A DNA stretch of 64,000 bases from Rhodothermia bacterium (GTDB taxonomy: Bacteria > Bacteroidota > Rhodothermia > Rhodothermales > UBA2364), in contig JAFLBZ010000003.1 of assembly GCA_017303715.1 (NCBI GenBank), positions 148,945-212,944 on the forward strand. The letters run 5' to 3'. The notes under the pieces are model-generated. The model did not search any database, was not told the DNA's origin, and saw nothing but the letters and a program-made list of their open reading frames with translations. Below are positions 37,523 through 46,475 of the stretch, piece by piece. Position numbers and translations under genes: made by a program. The first letter of the stretch is position 1. Each line of letters opens with the position of its first letter.

Positions 37523-38743
37523 TTAAGCAGTATGGTGTTCTTCAAGCACTTTTTCCAAAATTTGTTTCATGTCCTCGCCGAGTTTATCCCGATCATAATG
37601 CGCCCTTGCCAACTTTGCTCCATTTTGACCTGCAATAGCCAAGGTCTCTGGCTGCTTTTTCAAAGCCAATATCTGTTCTGCCAAAAGATCTGGACGCTCC
37701 GCTGGGACAAACCACCCACAGGCTTCTTTTTCAACAGTTTCTTTGGTCCAACCCGGATTGGTAACGATCACAGGCACGCCAGCCACTAAGCTATCAAAAA
37801 ATTTTGCGGGTGAATTGGCCGCCAATACAGGTAAATCTATGAATGTAACAAGGGATAAATCCGCTATTTTATTCAAGACCATCATCTCGTGGTGCGCCAA
37901 TTCAGGAATATAAGTCAAGTTCATGTATTGTGAGGCGGCCCTAATGACCTCTGGCTCATAAAAGCCAAATCCACAAAGTACAAAATGAATATCCGACTCA
38001 TGCGCTAATCGCTTAATGGTCTCAAGAATGGTAGGCGTGTCATTTGCACGTCCAAATTTTCCCCCATAAAGCACCAAGAACTTATCAGGAATTTCATAAG
38101 TCCGCAATAATGCCGTAACCTGTTCTTCGGTAATGGTGTCGCTCATGGCAGGATTCGTACCATGAATCACCGTCTTGACTTTATGGCGCTCCCCATCTGG
38201 CAACATCTCTTTAACATGTTTTTCCATATCCGGAGAAGATGTTACAACGGCTTTAGCAGCATAATAAAGCCGTTTTTCGACCCACTTGAAGAAAGAAATG
38301 ACCGATTTTGAACGAAAACCTTTAATCTGAATAGGGAAGTCTGGCCACAAGTCTCTTACTTCTAAAACCCAAGGAACGTTATAATACCGCGCTAGAAAGA
38401 AGGAAACCATCGCTACCGTAAGGGGCGTCGAAATGCCCCAAATCAAGTCTGGTTTCTTCTTTTCCTTGAAACCAGCCCAAAAAGCACGCCAAGCAAACCT
38501 ACCATAAGACCCAATTCGCTCCCACTTACCCATCGCATTATCAAAGCCAACGGACAACCATGAAACTTCTACGCCAGAGGGCGCTTCAGGAAAAAGGGCT
38601 GATTTTTTTTTGTTTCTGAAATACGTTGACGTAATGACATGGACATCATGCGCCTTACCAATTGCTTGTAATAGGGAAAACAACCTGATATTGCCCGGTG
38701 CATCTGGCGTATTGTAATATTGATAGAGACACAAAATGCGCAT
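37523..38743 (-). CDS. Glycosyltransferase family 4, WbuB-like
   Basis: A 406-residue GT-B glycosyltransferase has the N-terminal acceptor domain MRILCLYQYYNTPDAPGNIR with a following HVITS block and the segment WGISTPLT. The membrane-associating stretch LVVREL-type (PWVLEVRDLWPDFPI) and the C-terminal donor domain with LVLYGGKFG, NSPAKFFDSLVAGVPVI and GWFVPAE are also present. These are hallmarks of GT4 enzymes that extend O-antigen or exopolysaccharide repeat units. The sugar is unknown. It is divergent from the Wzc-like kinase gene, which supports an exopolysaccharide role. The ATG at 38743 is preferred to a start seven codons earlier. Confidence 0.88.
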   Translation of the reverse strand: MRILCLYQYYNTPDAPGNIRLFSLLQAIGKAHDVHVITSTYFRNKKKSALFPEAPSGVEVSWLSVGFDNAMGKWERIGSYGRFAWRAFWAGFKEKKKPDLIWGISTPLTVAMVSFFLARYYNVPWVLEVRDLWPDFPIQIKGFRSKSVISFFKWVEKRLYYAAKAVVTSSPDMEKHVKEMLPDGERHKVKTVIHGTNPAMSDTITEEQVTALLRTYEIPDKFLVLYGGKFGRANDTPTILETIKRLAHESDIHFVLCGFGFYEPEVIRAASQYMNLTYIPELAHHEMMVLNKIADLSLVTFIDLPVLAANSPAKFFDSLVAGVPVIVTNPGWTKETVEKEACGWFVPAERPDLLAEQILALKKQPETLAIAGQNGAKLARAHYDRDKLGEDMKQILEKVLEEHHTA

Positions 38744-39198
38744 GTGTTGAAAATGCGATAACAAGGATATTTAGTAAAATTGCTTCTTATTTGTGTTTAG
38801 CCAAATGGAACAAGTCTTAGACCACAAACAGCTACAAAATAGCCTCACAAGAGGTTGCCTAAAAATCCTTCAAAGAATGTTTGTGAAAAAAGTCGCTACA
38901 CTTGCAACCTTCTTTCATTGTTCGCTATCATTGGTAACATATTTTCTTTATATTTTTAGTTCTACTGTTTTGCCTTGTTATCAAACAGTCACACAAAACT
39001 ACTACATGGGAAGAGCATTCATATTCAATGAAACCTTCTTTTGCTTCTCAAGGATTTTCAACCAAATATGCACCTGCCTATATCCTTGCTACATACGACT
39101 TAAATGTTTCTAACTCCTACAATACTTTCCATTTATAAATGAGTATTGTTTGCCTTTATCTAAGCCAGAATAAACCTCTACAGAACCAGAGATAAATC
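38744..39198. other. Noncoding region between divergent glycosyltransferase and Wzc-like genes
   Basis: These 455 bases hold no convincing gene. A 106-codon open frame exists, but its composition is Cys/Phe-rich and it lacks any recognisable feature. The region should contain both divergent promoters, and a large interrupted palindrome lies close to the kinase start. Confidence 0.6.
39120..39148 (+). promoter_or_regulatory. Nested palindrome upstream of the Wzc-like kinase
   Basis: CAATACT (39120-39126) pairs with AGTATTG (39142-39148), enclosing the perfect palindrome CATTTATAAATG (39130-39141), with only TTC unpaired on one side. It ends 50 bases before the ATG. It could be an operator, or a leader hairpin controlling exopolysaccharide expression. 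Confidence 0.4.
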
Positions 39199-41631
39199 AT
39201 GTCTAGTTTTTCTCGTGCCAATGAACATGGCCTAAACAATGGTCGTTCCGCAGAATATCAACCTACTGTTATAGGCTCACCTATTTCGGATACGGCACCT
39301 CCGGAGCAAGAAATCTCCCTACGCGAAATCATTGAAATTTTAATGAAGGGCAGATGGGTTATTCTTATCACCTTCCTTGCCGTCTTGGGCGTTGTTGCCG
39401 CTTATACCTTCATGATCAAGCCGGAATACGAAGCCGTAACCATGATCAAAATTGATACGGAAAAGTCTGGGGGCGGCTCTGCAGACATGGCCCAATTGAT
39501 GGGGTTTACTTCGGCAAACCGTAACATCAATAACGAGATTGAAATGCTAAAATCTCGAAGCCTCTCGCGTAAGGTGGCGACCCAAATCCTTGAAAGCCGC
39601 TCTGGGAAAGGAGGCCAAAGCCCCATTTTAGAGCCAGACGATAACGGCCGGATTACTGAAAGAGCGGTTGCTGCTCGAATCCTCAAAAATGTTGACGTAA
39701 AACAAGTTAATCCAGACGTTGACCTTATAGAGGTTAAGTTTACCAGTAATTCCCCTCAAGAAGCACAGTTTGTGGCGGATACCTATGTTAGAACGTATCA
39801 AGACTGGAGGCTTGAATCCACCCGTGAAAGTGTCTCTATGGCACGTCAGTTCTTGGAAAAACAATATGAGCAGCTCAACGAAACGTTGAAAGGAAGTGAG
39901 CAGGAGTTAGAATCCTTCCTTGAAAACAAAAATGTTGTTCAGCTTGATGAAGAAGCACGTCAATTGGTACAACAAGCAAATGAAATCAAATTAGAGTCTG
40001 ACAAAGCCAGTGTGGACTACGAAGTAGCCCGCGCCCAGTTGAATGGCCTCCAACGCCAATTAGAGCCTAATAAAGCAGGCTTACGGAACCGTGTTTCCTC
40101 GACAGCGGATCAAGAAATCGCTCTTTTAAAGTCGAAAATTGCAGCGTTACAAACACAACGTGAAGAAGGATTGGCCGAATTAAATAGAGACCCAGAATGG
40201 AGAACTAAGGCCAATCAACATCAAAGAATAACAGATCTTAACGCCCAACTTAACCAACTAATTCGCCGCTTAGACAGTGTATCGGATCAGTTTATGCAAG
40301 AAAGTGCGGCTACGGTTATTGGCCCCGGCTCTGCACAAGACCCGACAGGCATTAAAGAGGCATTGGGATATGAAAACCAACTTCGTCGCCAAATCATCGA
40401 AAAGGAAATTGAAGTCAGTGGGCTTTCAGCACGCAAAAATGTACTTGGTAACCGATTGGGCGAATATCAATCTCGCCTAAGCACCATGCCGGGTACGTCT
40501 ATTCAATTAGCGCAACTCCAACGCGACCGCGAAGGTAAAACAAAGCTCTACGAATATGTGACCAATAAATTGCAAGAGGCTCGTGCCGCAGAAACCGCAA
40601 CGGTTGGTGGCATCCAAATCGTGGATACGGCAGATGTACCCATGTTGCCCGTAAGGCCGAATCGCTTGTTAAACCTCTTCATCGGGGCTATACTGGGATT
40701 GGCGCTCGGTATCGGGATTGTCTTTGTACGAAATGCTCTGGACGATGTTATCCGTAAGCCAGAGGACTTGCGGAAGCGCGGACACAGCGTTCTGGGCATT
40801 ATCCCCTCGATGGAACGCATCATCCGTACTGACTTTGCCGGAAAAGATAAAATTGTTTTCGACAACAAAAACATTAGTACTTCCCTACTATCGTTGCTAA
40901 ACCCATTATCGCCAATAGCGGAATCTTATCGCCGCTTCCGAACCAACGTGGAGTACAGTAAATTAGATACGCCGATTCAAACGCTTATGGTTACCAGTCC
41001 CGCCCCCGGCGATGGTAAAACCGTAACGGCACTCAACTTGGCGATTGCACTTGCACAATCTGGGCGACGAACCATTTACATTGATGCGGATTTGCGCCGA
41101 CCTACGGGTCACAAGATGATCGAAGTTCCTAAGGATCCGGGATTGGTCGAGGTGTTGTTTGAGGTTCATCCTTTCCGCCCCGAGGATTTCTATACAGGCA
41201 TCGAGGATTTATACCTTCTACCTGCGGGAAGTATGGTTCCGAATCCGGCGGAGTTGTTGGCTTCAAAAAAAATGAGGGACTTCGTCCTGCAACTGCGAAA
41301 TGAGTTCGATGTTATTATCTTCGATACGCCGCCTGTACTGGCCGTTTCTGATGCGGGGCTTTTGGTGAATCAAGCAGATGCAGCAATCTTGGTGCTTTCT
41401 GCTGGCGAAACTACCTGGCAAGGGTTAGAACGGAGCATGGAAAATATGATATCTAACACTGGCGCACGTCTAACGGGCGTGGTACTTAACCGTTTTGATC
41501 CAAAGACCGCATATGGCTACTATTCGTACTATAACAGCTATGATAGTTATTATAGCAACTACTACGGATATGGCGGGTATCGTGACGCTACAAAAGCTAG
41601 CCAAGAAAACGCATCTGCAAAAAAACTTTAA
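39199..41631 (+). CDS. Wzc-type polysaccharide co-polymerase/tyrosine autokinase
   Basis: An 810-residue inner-membrane protein controls polymer length and export of capsule or exopolysaccharide. It has a Wzz-type N-terminal domain with a first membrane helix (about 52-72, WVILITFLAVLGVVAAYTFMI). A long periplasmic coiled coil (about 200-440) and a second helix (about 488-508) follow. The cytosolic BY-kinase domain has Walker A APGDGKT (about 601-608), Walker A' IDADLRRP and Walker B IIFDTPP. The C-terminal tail has about ten tyrosines (YGYYSYYNSYDSYYSNYYGY), the cluster that autophosphorylates. The SLBB protein gene follows 13 bases later. Confidence 0.94.
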   Translation: MSSFSRANEHGLNNGRSAEYQPTVIGSPISDTAPPEQEISLREIIEILMKGRWVILITFLAVLGVVAAYTFMIKPEYEAVTMIKIDTEKSGGGSADMAQLMGFTSANRNINNEIEMLKSRSLSRKVATQILESRSGKGGQSPILEPDDNGRITERAVAARILKNVDVKQVNPDVDLIEVKFTSNSPQEAQFVADTYVRTYQDWRLESTRESVSMARQFLEKQYEQLNETLKGSEQELESFLENKNVVQLDEEARQLVQQANEIKLESDKASVDYEVARAQLNGLQRQLEPNKAGLRNRVSSTADQEIALLKSKIAALQTQREEGLAELNRDPEWRTKANQHQRITDLNAQLNQLIRRLDSVSDQFMQESAATVIGPGSAQDPTGIKEALGYENQLRRQIIEKEIEVSGLSARKNVLGNRLGEYQSRLSTMPGTSIQLAQLQRDREGKTKLYEYVTNKLQEARAAETATVGGIQIVDTADVPMLPVRPNRLLNLFIGAILGLALGIGIVFVRNALDDVIRKPEDLRKRGHSVLGIIPSMERIIRTDFAGKDKIVFDNKNISTSLLSLLNPLSPIAESYRRFRTNVEYSKLDTPIQTLMVTSPAPGDGKTVTALNLAIALAQSGRRTIYIDADLRRPTGHKMIEVPKDPGLVEVLFEVHPFRPEDFYTGIEDLYLLPAGSMVPNPAELLASKKMRDFVLQLRNEFDVIIFDTPPVLAVSDAGLLVNQADAAILVLSAGETTWQGLERSMENMISNTGARLTGVVLNRFDPKTAYGYYSYYNSYDSYYSNYYGYGGYRDATKASQENASAKKL

Positions 41632-41644
41632 GCCCATAATTCTT

Positions 41645-42157
41645 ATGCACAAACTTTTCTTATTCATTACACTTGTAGTTGCATTAGGAACAGCTGGATA
41701 TACAGCAGCACAACCAAGAATCAACAGCCCTACCACCGTGAGCCAATCTCAGGTTTCTGCATATATTTACCTTGCAGCACCAAACTCGATGATCACATTG
41801 CGTACAAGTGTTACGGGTGAAGTCCGTTATCCGGGACTTTACGAGATCGAAAAGGGATGGCGTTTGGATGAACTACTCGCTGCGGCTGGTGGCCCAACCC
41901 TGTCTCAACGTCGTCTTCAGGACACCCGCACAACGAGGATTCGGATTTCACGGGAAACAGAGAATGGCCGAATTGTGATCTACGATGAGTTGTATGACAA
42001 CATGTTGCTCTCTCCCGAAGACTACCCAGTCATTCAGCAAGGGGACTGGATCAGCGTGGAAAATGTTGTTAATGAAGGATTTAGCAAAAGAGACTTACTG
42101 AGTGTGGTTGGTTTGGGAATTTCTGCTATTAACCTCATTGTTACCCTCCTGAAATAA
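41645..42157 (+). CDS. Small exported SLBB-domain protein, polysaccharide-export type
   Basis: A 170-residue protein has a signal peptide (MHKLFLFITLVVALGTAGYTAAQ). One SLBB domain (about 55-150) is visible: TSVTGEVRYPGLYEIEKGWRLDELLAAAGG. A C-terminal hydrophobic helix (SVVGLGISAINLIVTLL) follows. It lacks the PES domain of full Wza-type export proteins, so it would be a single-SLBB accessory or part of a split export channel. It lies 13 bases after the tyrosine kinase gene and is surely co-transcribed with it. Export of the same polysaccharide is the likely job. Confidence 0.85.
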   Translation: MHKLFLFITLVVALGTAGYTAAQPRINSPTTVSQSQVSAYIYLAAPNSMITLRTSVTGEVRYPGLYEIEKGWRLDELLAAAGGPTLSQRRLQDTRTTRIRISRETENGRIVIYDELYDNMLLSPEDYPVIQQGDWISVENVVNEGFSKRDLLSVVGLGISAINLIVTLLK

Positions 42158-42244
42158 TTCATGCGTTTCTTCTTTTGAGTTTCAAAACTTTTATGGACGA
42201 TTTTTCATAAATTTATTGCCTTGAACAAAACAGCATATACCGCA

Positions 42245-42451
42245 ATGAAAGACAAGATTCATCCAAAATACGAAATCATCACGGTTCACTTGGCAGATGG
42301 AACGGAATTTCAAACCCGTTCTACAATGAAAGGTCCAGTATATCGTTCGGATGTGGACGCTACGAATCACCCATTTTTTACGGGCAAGCAAATGTTTGTT
42401 GACACTGCAGGCCGTGTAGAAAAGTTTATGCGCCGCTACGGAAAAAAATAA
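42245..42451 (+). CDS. rpmE: Ribosomal protein bL31, zinc-free form
   Basis: A 68-residue protein matches bL31 along its length: MKDKIHPKYEIITVHLADG and HPFFTGKQMFVDTAGRVEKFMRRYG. The cysteines that bind zinc in the standard form are absent, as in the C-minus class. The insertion of the type B paralogue is also missing. The ATG at 42245 is the family start; an earlier in-frame TTG adds eight non-family residues. It ends at a strong terminator. Zinc-independent forms are often favoured when zinc is scarce, but a regulator site is not visible here. Confidence 0.93.
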   Translation: MKDKIHPKYEIITVHLADGTEFQTRSTMKGPVYRSDVDATNHPFFTGKQMFVDTAGRVEKFMRRYGKK

Positions 42452-42474
42452 AATTTCGTATCTACGATTTGCAG

Positions 42475-42510
42475 ACGGTCTGCCTTTATATTAAGGTAGG
42501 CCGTTTTTTA
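42475..42510 (+). terminator. Intrinsic terminator after bL31
   Basis: ACGGTCTGCCTT (42475-42486) pairs with AAGGTAGGCCGT (42493-42504) over twelve positions with two G-U pairs and a six-base loop, followed by TTTTTT. Confidence 0.92.
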
Positions 42511-42527
42511 CTTAAATCACACACAAG

Positions 42528-43325
42528 ATGCAAGATGCCATTCAATTCATTCGGTCACAGGAAAACCGAAGCCCTAAAATTGCACTCATATTAGGTTCAG
42601 GACTTGGTTCACTGGCGGAGAGTGCCCTAAATGCTCACGCCATCCCCACAGCTGACATCCCTGAATACCCGCGCTCTACAGTAGAAGGCCATTCAGGGCA
42701 ATTGGTTTTTGGGGAGTTGGAAGGGAAAGAGGTGATCTTTATGCAAGGACGAGTCCACTTTTACGAAGGTCACAGCATTCGAAACGTAACCTTCCCAGTT
42801 CGTCTTTTGCATGCTTTAGGTGTGACACACTTGGTTGTTACAAATGCTGCTGGGGGAATCAACGATACCTATAAACCGGGCACCATCATGTTCATCCACG
42901 ACCACATTAACATGACAGGACAAAACCCGCTGATTGGCCCTAATGTTGATGGCGGCCCTCGTTTTCCGGATATGTCGGATCCGTATAACGCGGCTTGGCT
43001 GCATAAGGCAGAATCTATTGCCCTCCAATTGGGGATTGCAACGCGCAAGGGCGTTTACGTAGGGGTACTGGGGCCAAGTTATGAGACAAAGGCGGAAATT
43101 AAGTTTTTCAGGACAATAGGAGCAGATGCCGTAGGGATGAGTACAGTTCCGGAGGTGATCCAAGCCGCATATTACGGGATGAAGGTCTTAGGTATATCCA
43201 CCATAACCAATATGGCCAGTGGTATGCAGGGGCCTCTAAATCACCAAGAAGTTATGGAGATGGGTATTGCCATGCGTTCGCATTTAGAAACACTTGTGAG
43301 CGGCATCATCCGAGAAACCATCTAA
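42528..43325 (+). CDS. Purine nucleoside phosphorylase, inosine/guanosine type
   Basis: This cytosolic enzyme splits purine (deoxy)nucleosides with phosphate for base salvage. The 265-residue protein is of the trimeric PNP-I class: ILGSGLGSL with a phosphate-binding Ser, EGHSGQLVFG, MQGRVHFYEGHS, VTNAAGGIN, VLGPSYETKAEI, the signature GADAVGMSTVPEVIQAAYYGMKVLGIS, and the purine-site residue in TITNMASGM. A small TAGGCG/CGCCTA hairpin follows at 43344-43361 without a good U-run. It is clearly distinct from the hexameric DeoD class. Confidence 0.94.
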   Translation: MQDAIQFIRSQENRSPKIALILGSGLGSLAESALNAHAIPTADIPEYPRSTVEGHSGQLVFGELEGKEVIFMQGRVHFYEGHSIRNVTFPVRLLHALGVTHLVVTNAAGGINDTYKPGTIMFIHDHINMTGQNPLIGPNVDGGPRFPDMSDPYNAAWLHKAESIALQLGIATRKGVYVGVLGPSYETKAEIKFFRTIGADAVGMSTVPEVIQAAYYGMKVLGISTITNMASGMQGPLNHQEVMEMGIAMRSHLETLVSGIIRETI

Positions 43326-43494
43326 CGCCAAAAAACTATCGTTAATAGGCGTCTTATCGCCTACTTGTTCCTAAAAAACGTTTTGTATTTCCAAAGTCAC
43401 TGCTCCTTTCAGGGCAGCGATTCTTCAACATCGGTAGTACAAAACGCTTAGGCTTCACTCTTCAACCACTTATAAACCCGTTTCCTACACGAAT

Positions 43495-44292
43495 ATGGCC
43501 TTTGAACAAGAACGAGACGTTGCCATAGAAGCAGCTTTACAGGCTGGGAATCTTATCCGAATGCACGCCGGCAGACTGTCTAATGAGCAAATTAAGGAGA
43601 AAAGCCTTTATAACCTCCTGACATTCGTGGATGACGAAGCACAACGGTTGATTATGAGCATACTCATGGATGTGTTTCCGGCCTATGGTTTTCTGGCAGA
43701 AGAGCAAACAGAGCACCATGATAAGCCCGGAATTGCACGATGGATTATTGACCCCATAGATGGAACGACAAATTTTGCTCATGGGGTTCCTCCTTATGCC
43801 GTGAGTATTGCCTTACAAGTAGAGAAAGAGGTTGTGGTGGGTGTAATCTTAGATGTCTCGCGGGATGAACTCTTTACGGCAACAAAAGGTGGTGGTTTTT
43901 ATGTGGATGGCGTAAAAAAACAAGTAAGCGCCCATACAGACCTCAAAACTGCCCTCCTGACCACGGGCTTCCCCTACCAAGAATGGGATCATATAGATGC
44001 CTATCTGCACGTATTGCGCCATTTTATGGCGTCTGCGCAGGCAGTGCGCCGTACAGGATCCTCTGTGATAGATTTGGCATACTTGGCTGCTGGTAGATTT
44101 GATGGGTTGTTCAAAATGGGATATGAAATCTGGGACGTGGCAGCGGGTAGCCTCATGATACAAGAAGCGGGAGGAATGCTTACCGATTTTAGCGGAGGAG
44201 ACGGTTGGCTCACGGAGCGCCGCTTGGTCGCTTCAAACGGTTTGATTCATCAAGTTCTCTTAGAAGGTGTTACGCCGCTATCGAATGTGTAA
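43495..44292 (+). CDS. Inositol monophosphatase family protein
   Basis: A 265-residue Mg-dependent phosphatase of the IMPase/SuhB class. The metal ligands are visible as Glu69/Glu70 in GFLAEEQ and Asp86 and Asp89 in WIIDPIDGTTNF, plus the late Asp in EIWDVAAGSLMIQEAGG. Members hydrolyse inositol 1-phosphate, and some hydrolyse other sugar phosphates or nucleotides such as PAP. The exact substrate cannot be read from sequence. It is convergent with recR, with only 11 bases between the stops. Confidence 0.92.
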   Translation: MAFEQERDVAIEAALQAGNLIRMHAGRLSNEQIKEKSLYNLLTFVDDEAQRLIMSILMDVFPAYGFLAEEQTEHHDKPGIARWIIDPIDGTTNFAHGVPPYAVSIALQVEKEVVVGVILDVSRDELFTATKGGGFYVDGVKKQVSAHTDLKTALLTTGFPYQEWDHIDAYLHVLRHFMASAQAVRRTGSSVIDLAYLAAGRFDGLFKMGYEIWDVAAGSLMIQEAGGMLTDFSGGDGWLTERRLVASNGLIHQVLLEGVTPLSNV

Positions 44293-44303
44293 AAATTCGA
44301 TGG

Positions 44304-44966
44304 TTAGAGTTTAATTCTACCTTCAAGTGCCCGACTCAAGGTAGATTCGTCTGCATATTCCAAAGCGCTACCTGTGGGTAAGCCGCGTGCAATTTGTGTA
44401 ACACGGACGCCAAATGGCTGAAGCAGTTGTGCGATATAGAACGCGGTTGTGTCTCCTTCCACGGTTGGGTTCATGGCGAGAATAACTTCATTAACTTGGG
44501 TTGTGGGTACTTGGGCGTCATAGCCTTCGTATGACTCACGCACTTCGGACACTCGTGCGCCACCTTGTGCAACCCTTGTTACCAATTCTCTTACTTTAAG
44601 GTCATTAGGCCCAATCCCATCCAAGGGGGAGATCACCCCCCCAAGAACGTGATAAACACCTCTAAATTCGTTAGTACGTTCTAAAGCCAAAACATCATTC
44701 GGTTCCTCCACTACACAAATGGTGCTATGATCGCGTTTCGGAGATGTACAAACAGGGCAAGGGTCTATATCCGCCACATTACAACAAATGGAGCAAGTGA
44801 CCACATGGTCTTTTACGGCAAGGAGGGCTTCAGCAAGCGCATATACTTCTTCTTTTGGCATTTTGAGAATATACGATGCAAGCCGATGCGCTGTTTTTCG
44901 GCCAATCGTAGGCAATTTTGTAAAATGCTCCACGAGCTTTTCTACATTTTGAGAGGTAAGGTGCAT
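44304..44966 (-). CDS. recR: Recombination mediator RecR
   Basis: RecR works with RecO/RecF to load RecA at single-strand gaps. The 220-residue protein has the helix-hairpin-helix ([24 protein letters not shown]) and the Cys4 zinc motif ([16 protein letters not shown], about 58-73). The Toprim domain has [16 protein letters not shown] and [23 protein letters not shown], and the Walker-B-like C-terminus is [22 protein letters not shown]. Between RVAQGG and NEVILAMNP there is a ~20-residue segment ([20 protein letters not shown]) that most RecR proteins lack; overall length is therefore a little above the usual ~200. Confidence 0.95.
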   Translation of the reverse strand: MHLTSQNVEKLVEHFTKLPTIGRKTAHRLASYILKMPKEEVYALAEALLAVKDHVVTCSICCNVADIDPCPVCTSPKRDHSTICVVEEPNDVLALERTNEFRGVYHVLGGVISPLDGIGPNDLKVRELVTRVAQGGARVSEVRESYEGYDAQVPTTQVNEVILAMNPTVEGDTTAFYIAQLLQPFGVRVTQIARGLPTGSALEYADESTLSRALEGRIKL

Positions 44967-45185
44967 GATGTATCCAATGAGGTTTGTCCCAAACTACAAA
45001 GCACAACTGACAACTGTATGTCATGGGATGTGAAAATAGGATAGGGAATGACGTGCGTAAAGCCAAAAAGAATCTTCTTTTTTACGGAACCATGTCAAAT
45101 TAGGAGGCGTATTTTTATACTGAAACCTAACATAAATATATAACATTCTCTTTCCCCGAGAAGCTTTAAATCTTTGTCAAACAAC

Positions 45186-46475
45186 ATGACCCAACACCCA
45201 GACATCATCATCATCGGAGCAGGTCTCTCTGGTCTTATGTGTGCAAAACTCCTCGACGAAAAAGGAATTCCTTTTGTCTTGTTTGACAAAGCAGATCAGG
45301 TGGGTGGCCGCATCAGAACCGATATAGTAGATGGTTTTCGCTTAGACAGGGGTTTTCAGGTTTTGCTTACCGCATATCCAACCGCACAAAAGTACTTGAA
45401 TTATCAGGACTTAGACTTAAAATATTTCTATAGTGGTGCATGGGTACATGCGGGGCGAACATTTCAAAAAGTAGGAGACCCACGAAGGCATCGAGAGGAT
45501 TTTTGGCCAACGTTTATGGCCAATATTGGCCGCCTAACAGATAAGGTAAAGATCCTCAAGATGCGCAAAGCCTTGCTCACAGAAGCGCCAGAAGCGATCT
45601 TTGCCAAGCCCAATATGCCCACCATAGAAGCCTTACGTCAGCGCTGGCGATTTTCCGAAAGCATGATTGAGATGTTCTTTCGACCCTTTTTTGGTGGAAT
45701 TTTATTGGATCACAGCCTCCGAAGTTCGGCACGCATGGCGGAGTTTGTCTTTAAAATGTTTGCAACCGGATTTGCAGTAGTGCCCGCAGGTGGTATGCAA
45801 AAAATCCCCGAACAATTAGCAAAGCAATTACCTTCGGATAAAATACGCCTCAACACAGCCGTAAACTCAGTTTCTAATGGGGTTGTTACGCTTCAGACAG
45901 GCGAGATCCTACATCCGAAATGGGTTGTAGTTGCTACTGATGGTTCAGAGGCGGGTAATTTATTGTCATTACCCAAATCTGCAAAATACCGAGGCGTAAC
46001 GACCTTGTATTTTTCTGCCGATCGAGACCCTATTCAGAAGCCAGTGCTCATTTTGGAGGGCGAACCGAAAGGTCCGGTAAATCACGTAGTTTCTATGAGT
46101 GCCGTAGCGCCGATGTATGCCCCAGAAGGCAAAACGCTGCTTTCCGTTACCGTGTTAGACCATCAAAACGAGAAGCCCCAGCTACTCGAAGCAGCCGTTT
46201 TGAAACAAATGCGATTGTGGTTTAAGGATGACTTAGCAGATTGGAAACTGCTAAAAACGTATTACATTCCTTTGGCCTTACCCGATCAACGTGCAGAATT
46301 GCCCTTAAGCAAAGCCGGATATCGAGAGGTTTCCCCAAATGTATTTCTATGTGGTGACCATCAAGTGACAGGCTCTATTGAAGGAGCGATTGTGTCGGGA
46401 ATAAACACGGCCCAAACCTTAATCACAAAGTGGGAGCAGGCCAATATTCCTCTCCCTACGTACAAATTTGCTTGA
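45186..46475 (+). CDS. FAD-dependent amine oxidase/phytoene desaturase-like oxidoreductase
   Basis: A 429-residue flavoprotein has an N-terminal Rossmann dinucleotide motif (IIIIGAGLSGLMCAKLL), the second FAD motif VGGRIRT, RGFQVLLTAYP and the C-terminal FLCGDHQVTGSIEGAIVSGINTA. This pattern is shared by the monoamine oxidase, protoporphyrinogen oxidase and carotenoid desaturase superfamily; no carotenoid gene is nearby, so the substrate stays open. The ATG at 45186 is taken as start; an in-frame TTG at 45174 adds four residues. It overlaps the next gene by eight bases if that gene's TTG start is right. Confidence 0.88.
   Translation: MTQHPDIIIIGAGLSGLMCAKLLDEKGIPFVLFDKADQVGGRIRTDIVDGFRLDRGFQVLLTAYPTAQKYLNYQDLDLKYFYSGAWVHAGRTFQKVGDPRRHREDFWPTFMANIGRLTDKVKILKMRKALLTEAPEAIFAKPNMPTIEALRQRWRFSESMIEMFFRPFFGGILLDHSLRSSARMAEFVFKMFATGFAVVPAGGMQKIPEQLAKQLPSDKIRLNTAVNSVSNGVVTLQTGEILHPKWVVVATDGSEAGNLLSLPKSAKYRGVTTLYFSADRDPIQKPVLILEGEPKGPVNHVVSMSAVAPMYAPEGKTLLSVTVLDHQNEKPQLLEAAVLKQMRLWFKDDLADWKLLKTYYIPLALPDQRAELPLSKAGYREVSPNVFLCGDHQVTGSIEGAIVSGINTAQTLITKWEQANIPLPTYKFA

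Noticed and set aside
38793..39113. 106-codon open frame between the glycosyltransferase and kinase genes
   Set aside because: Cys/Phe-rich, begins with a GTG without a ribosome site, and shows no domain; more likely part of the control region.
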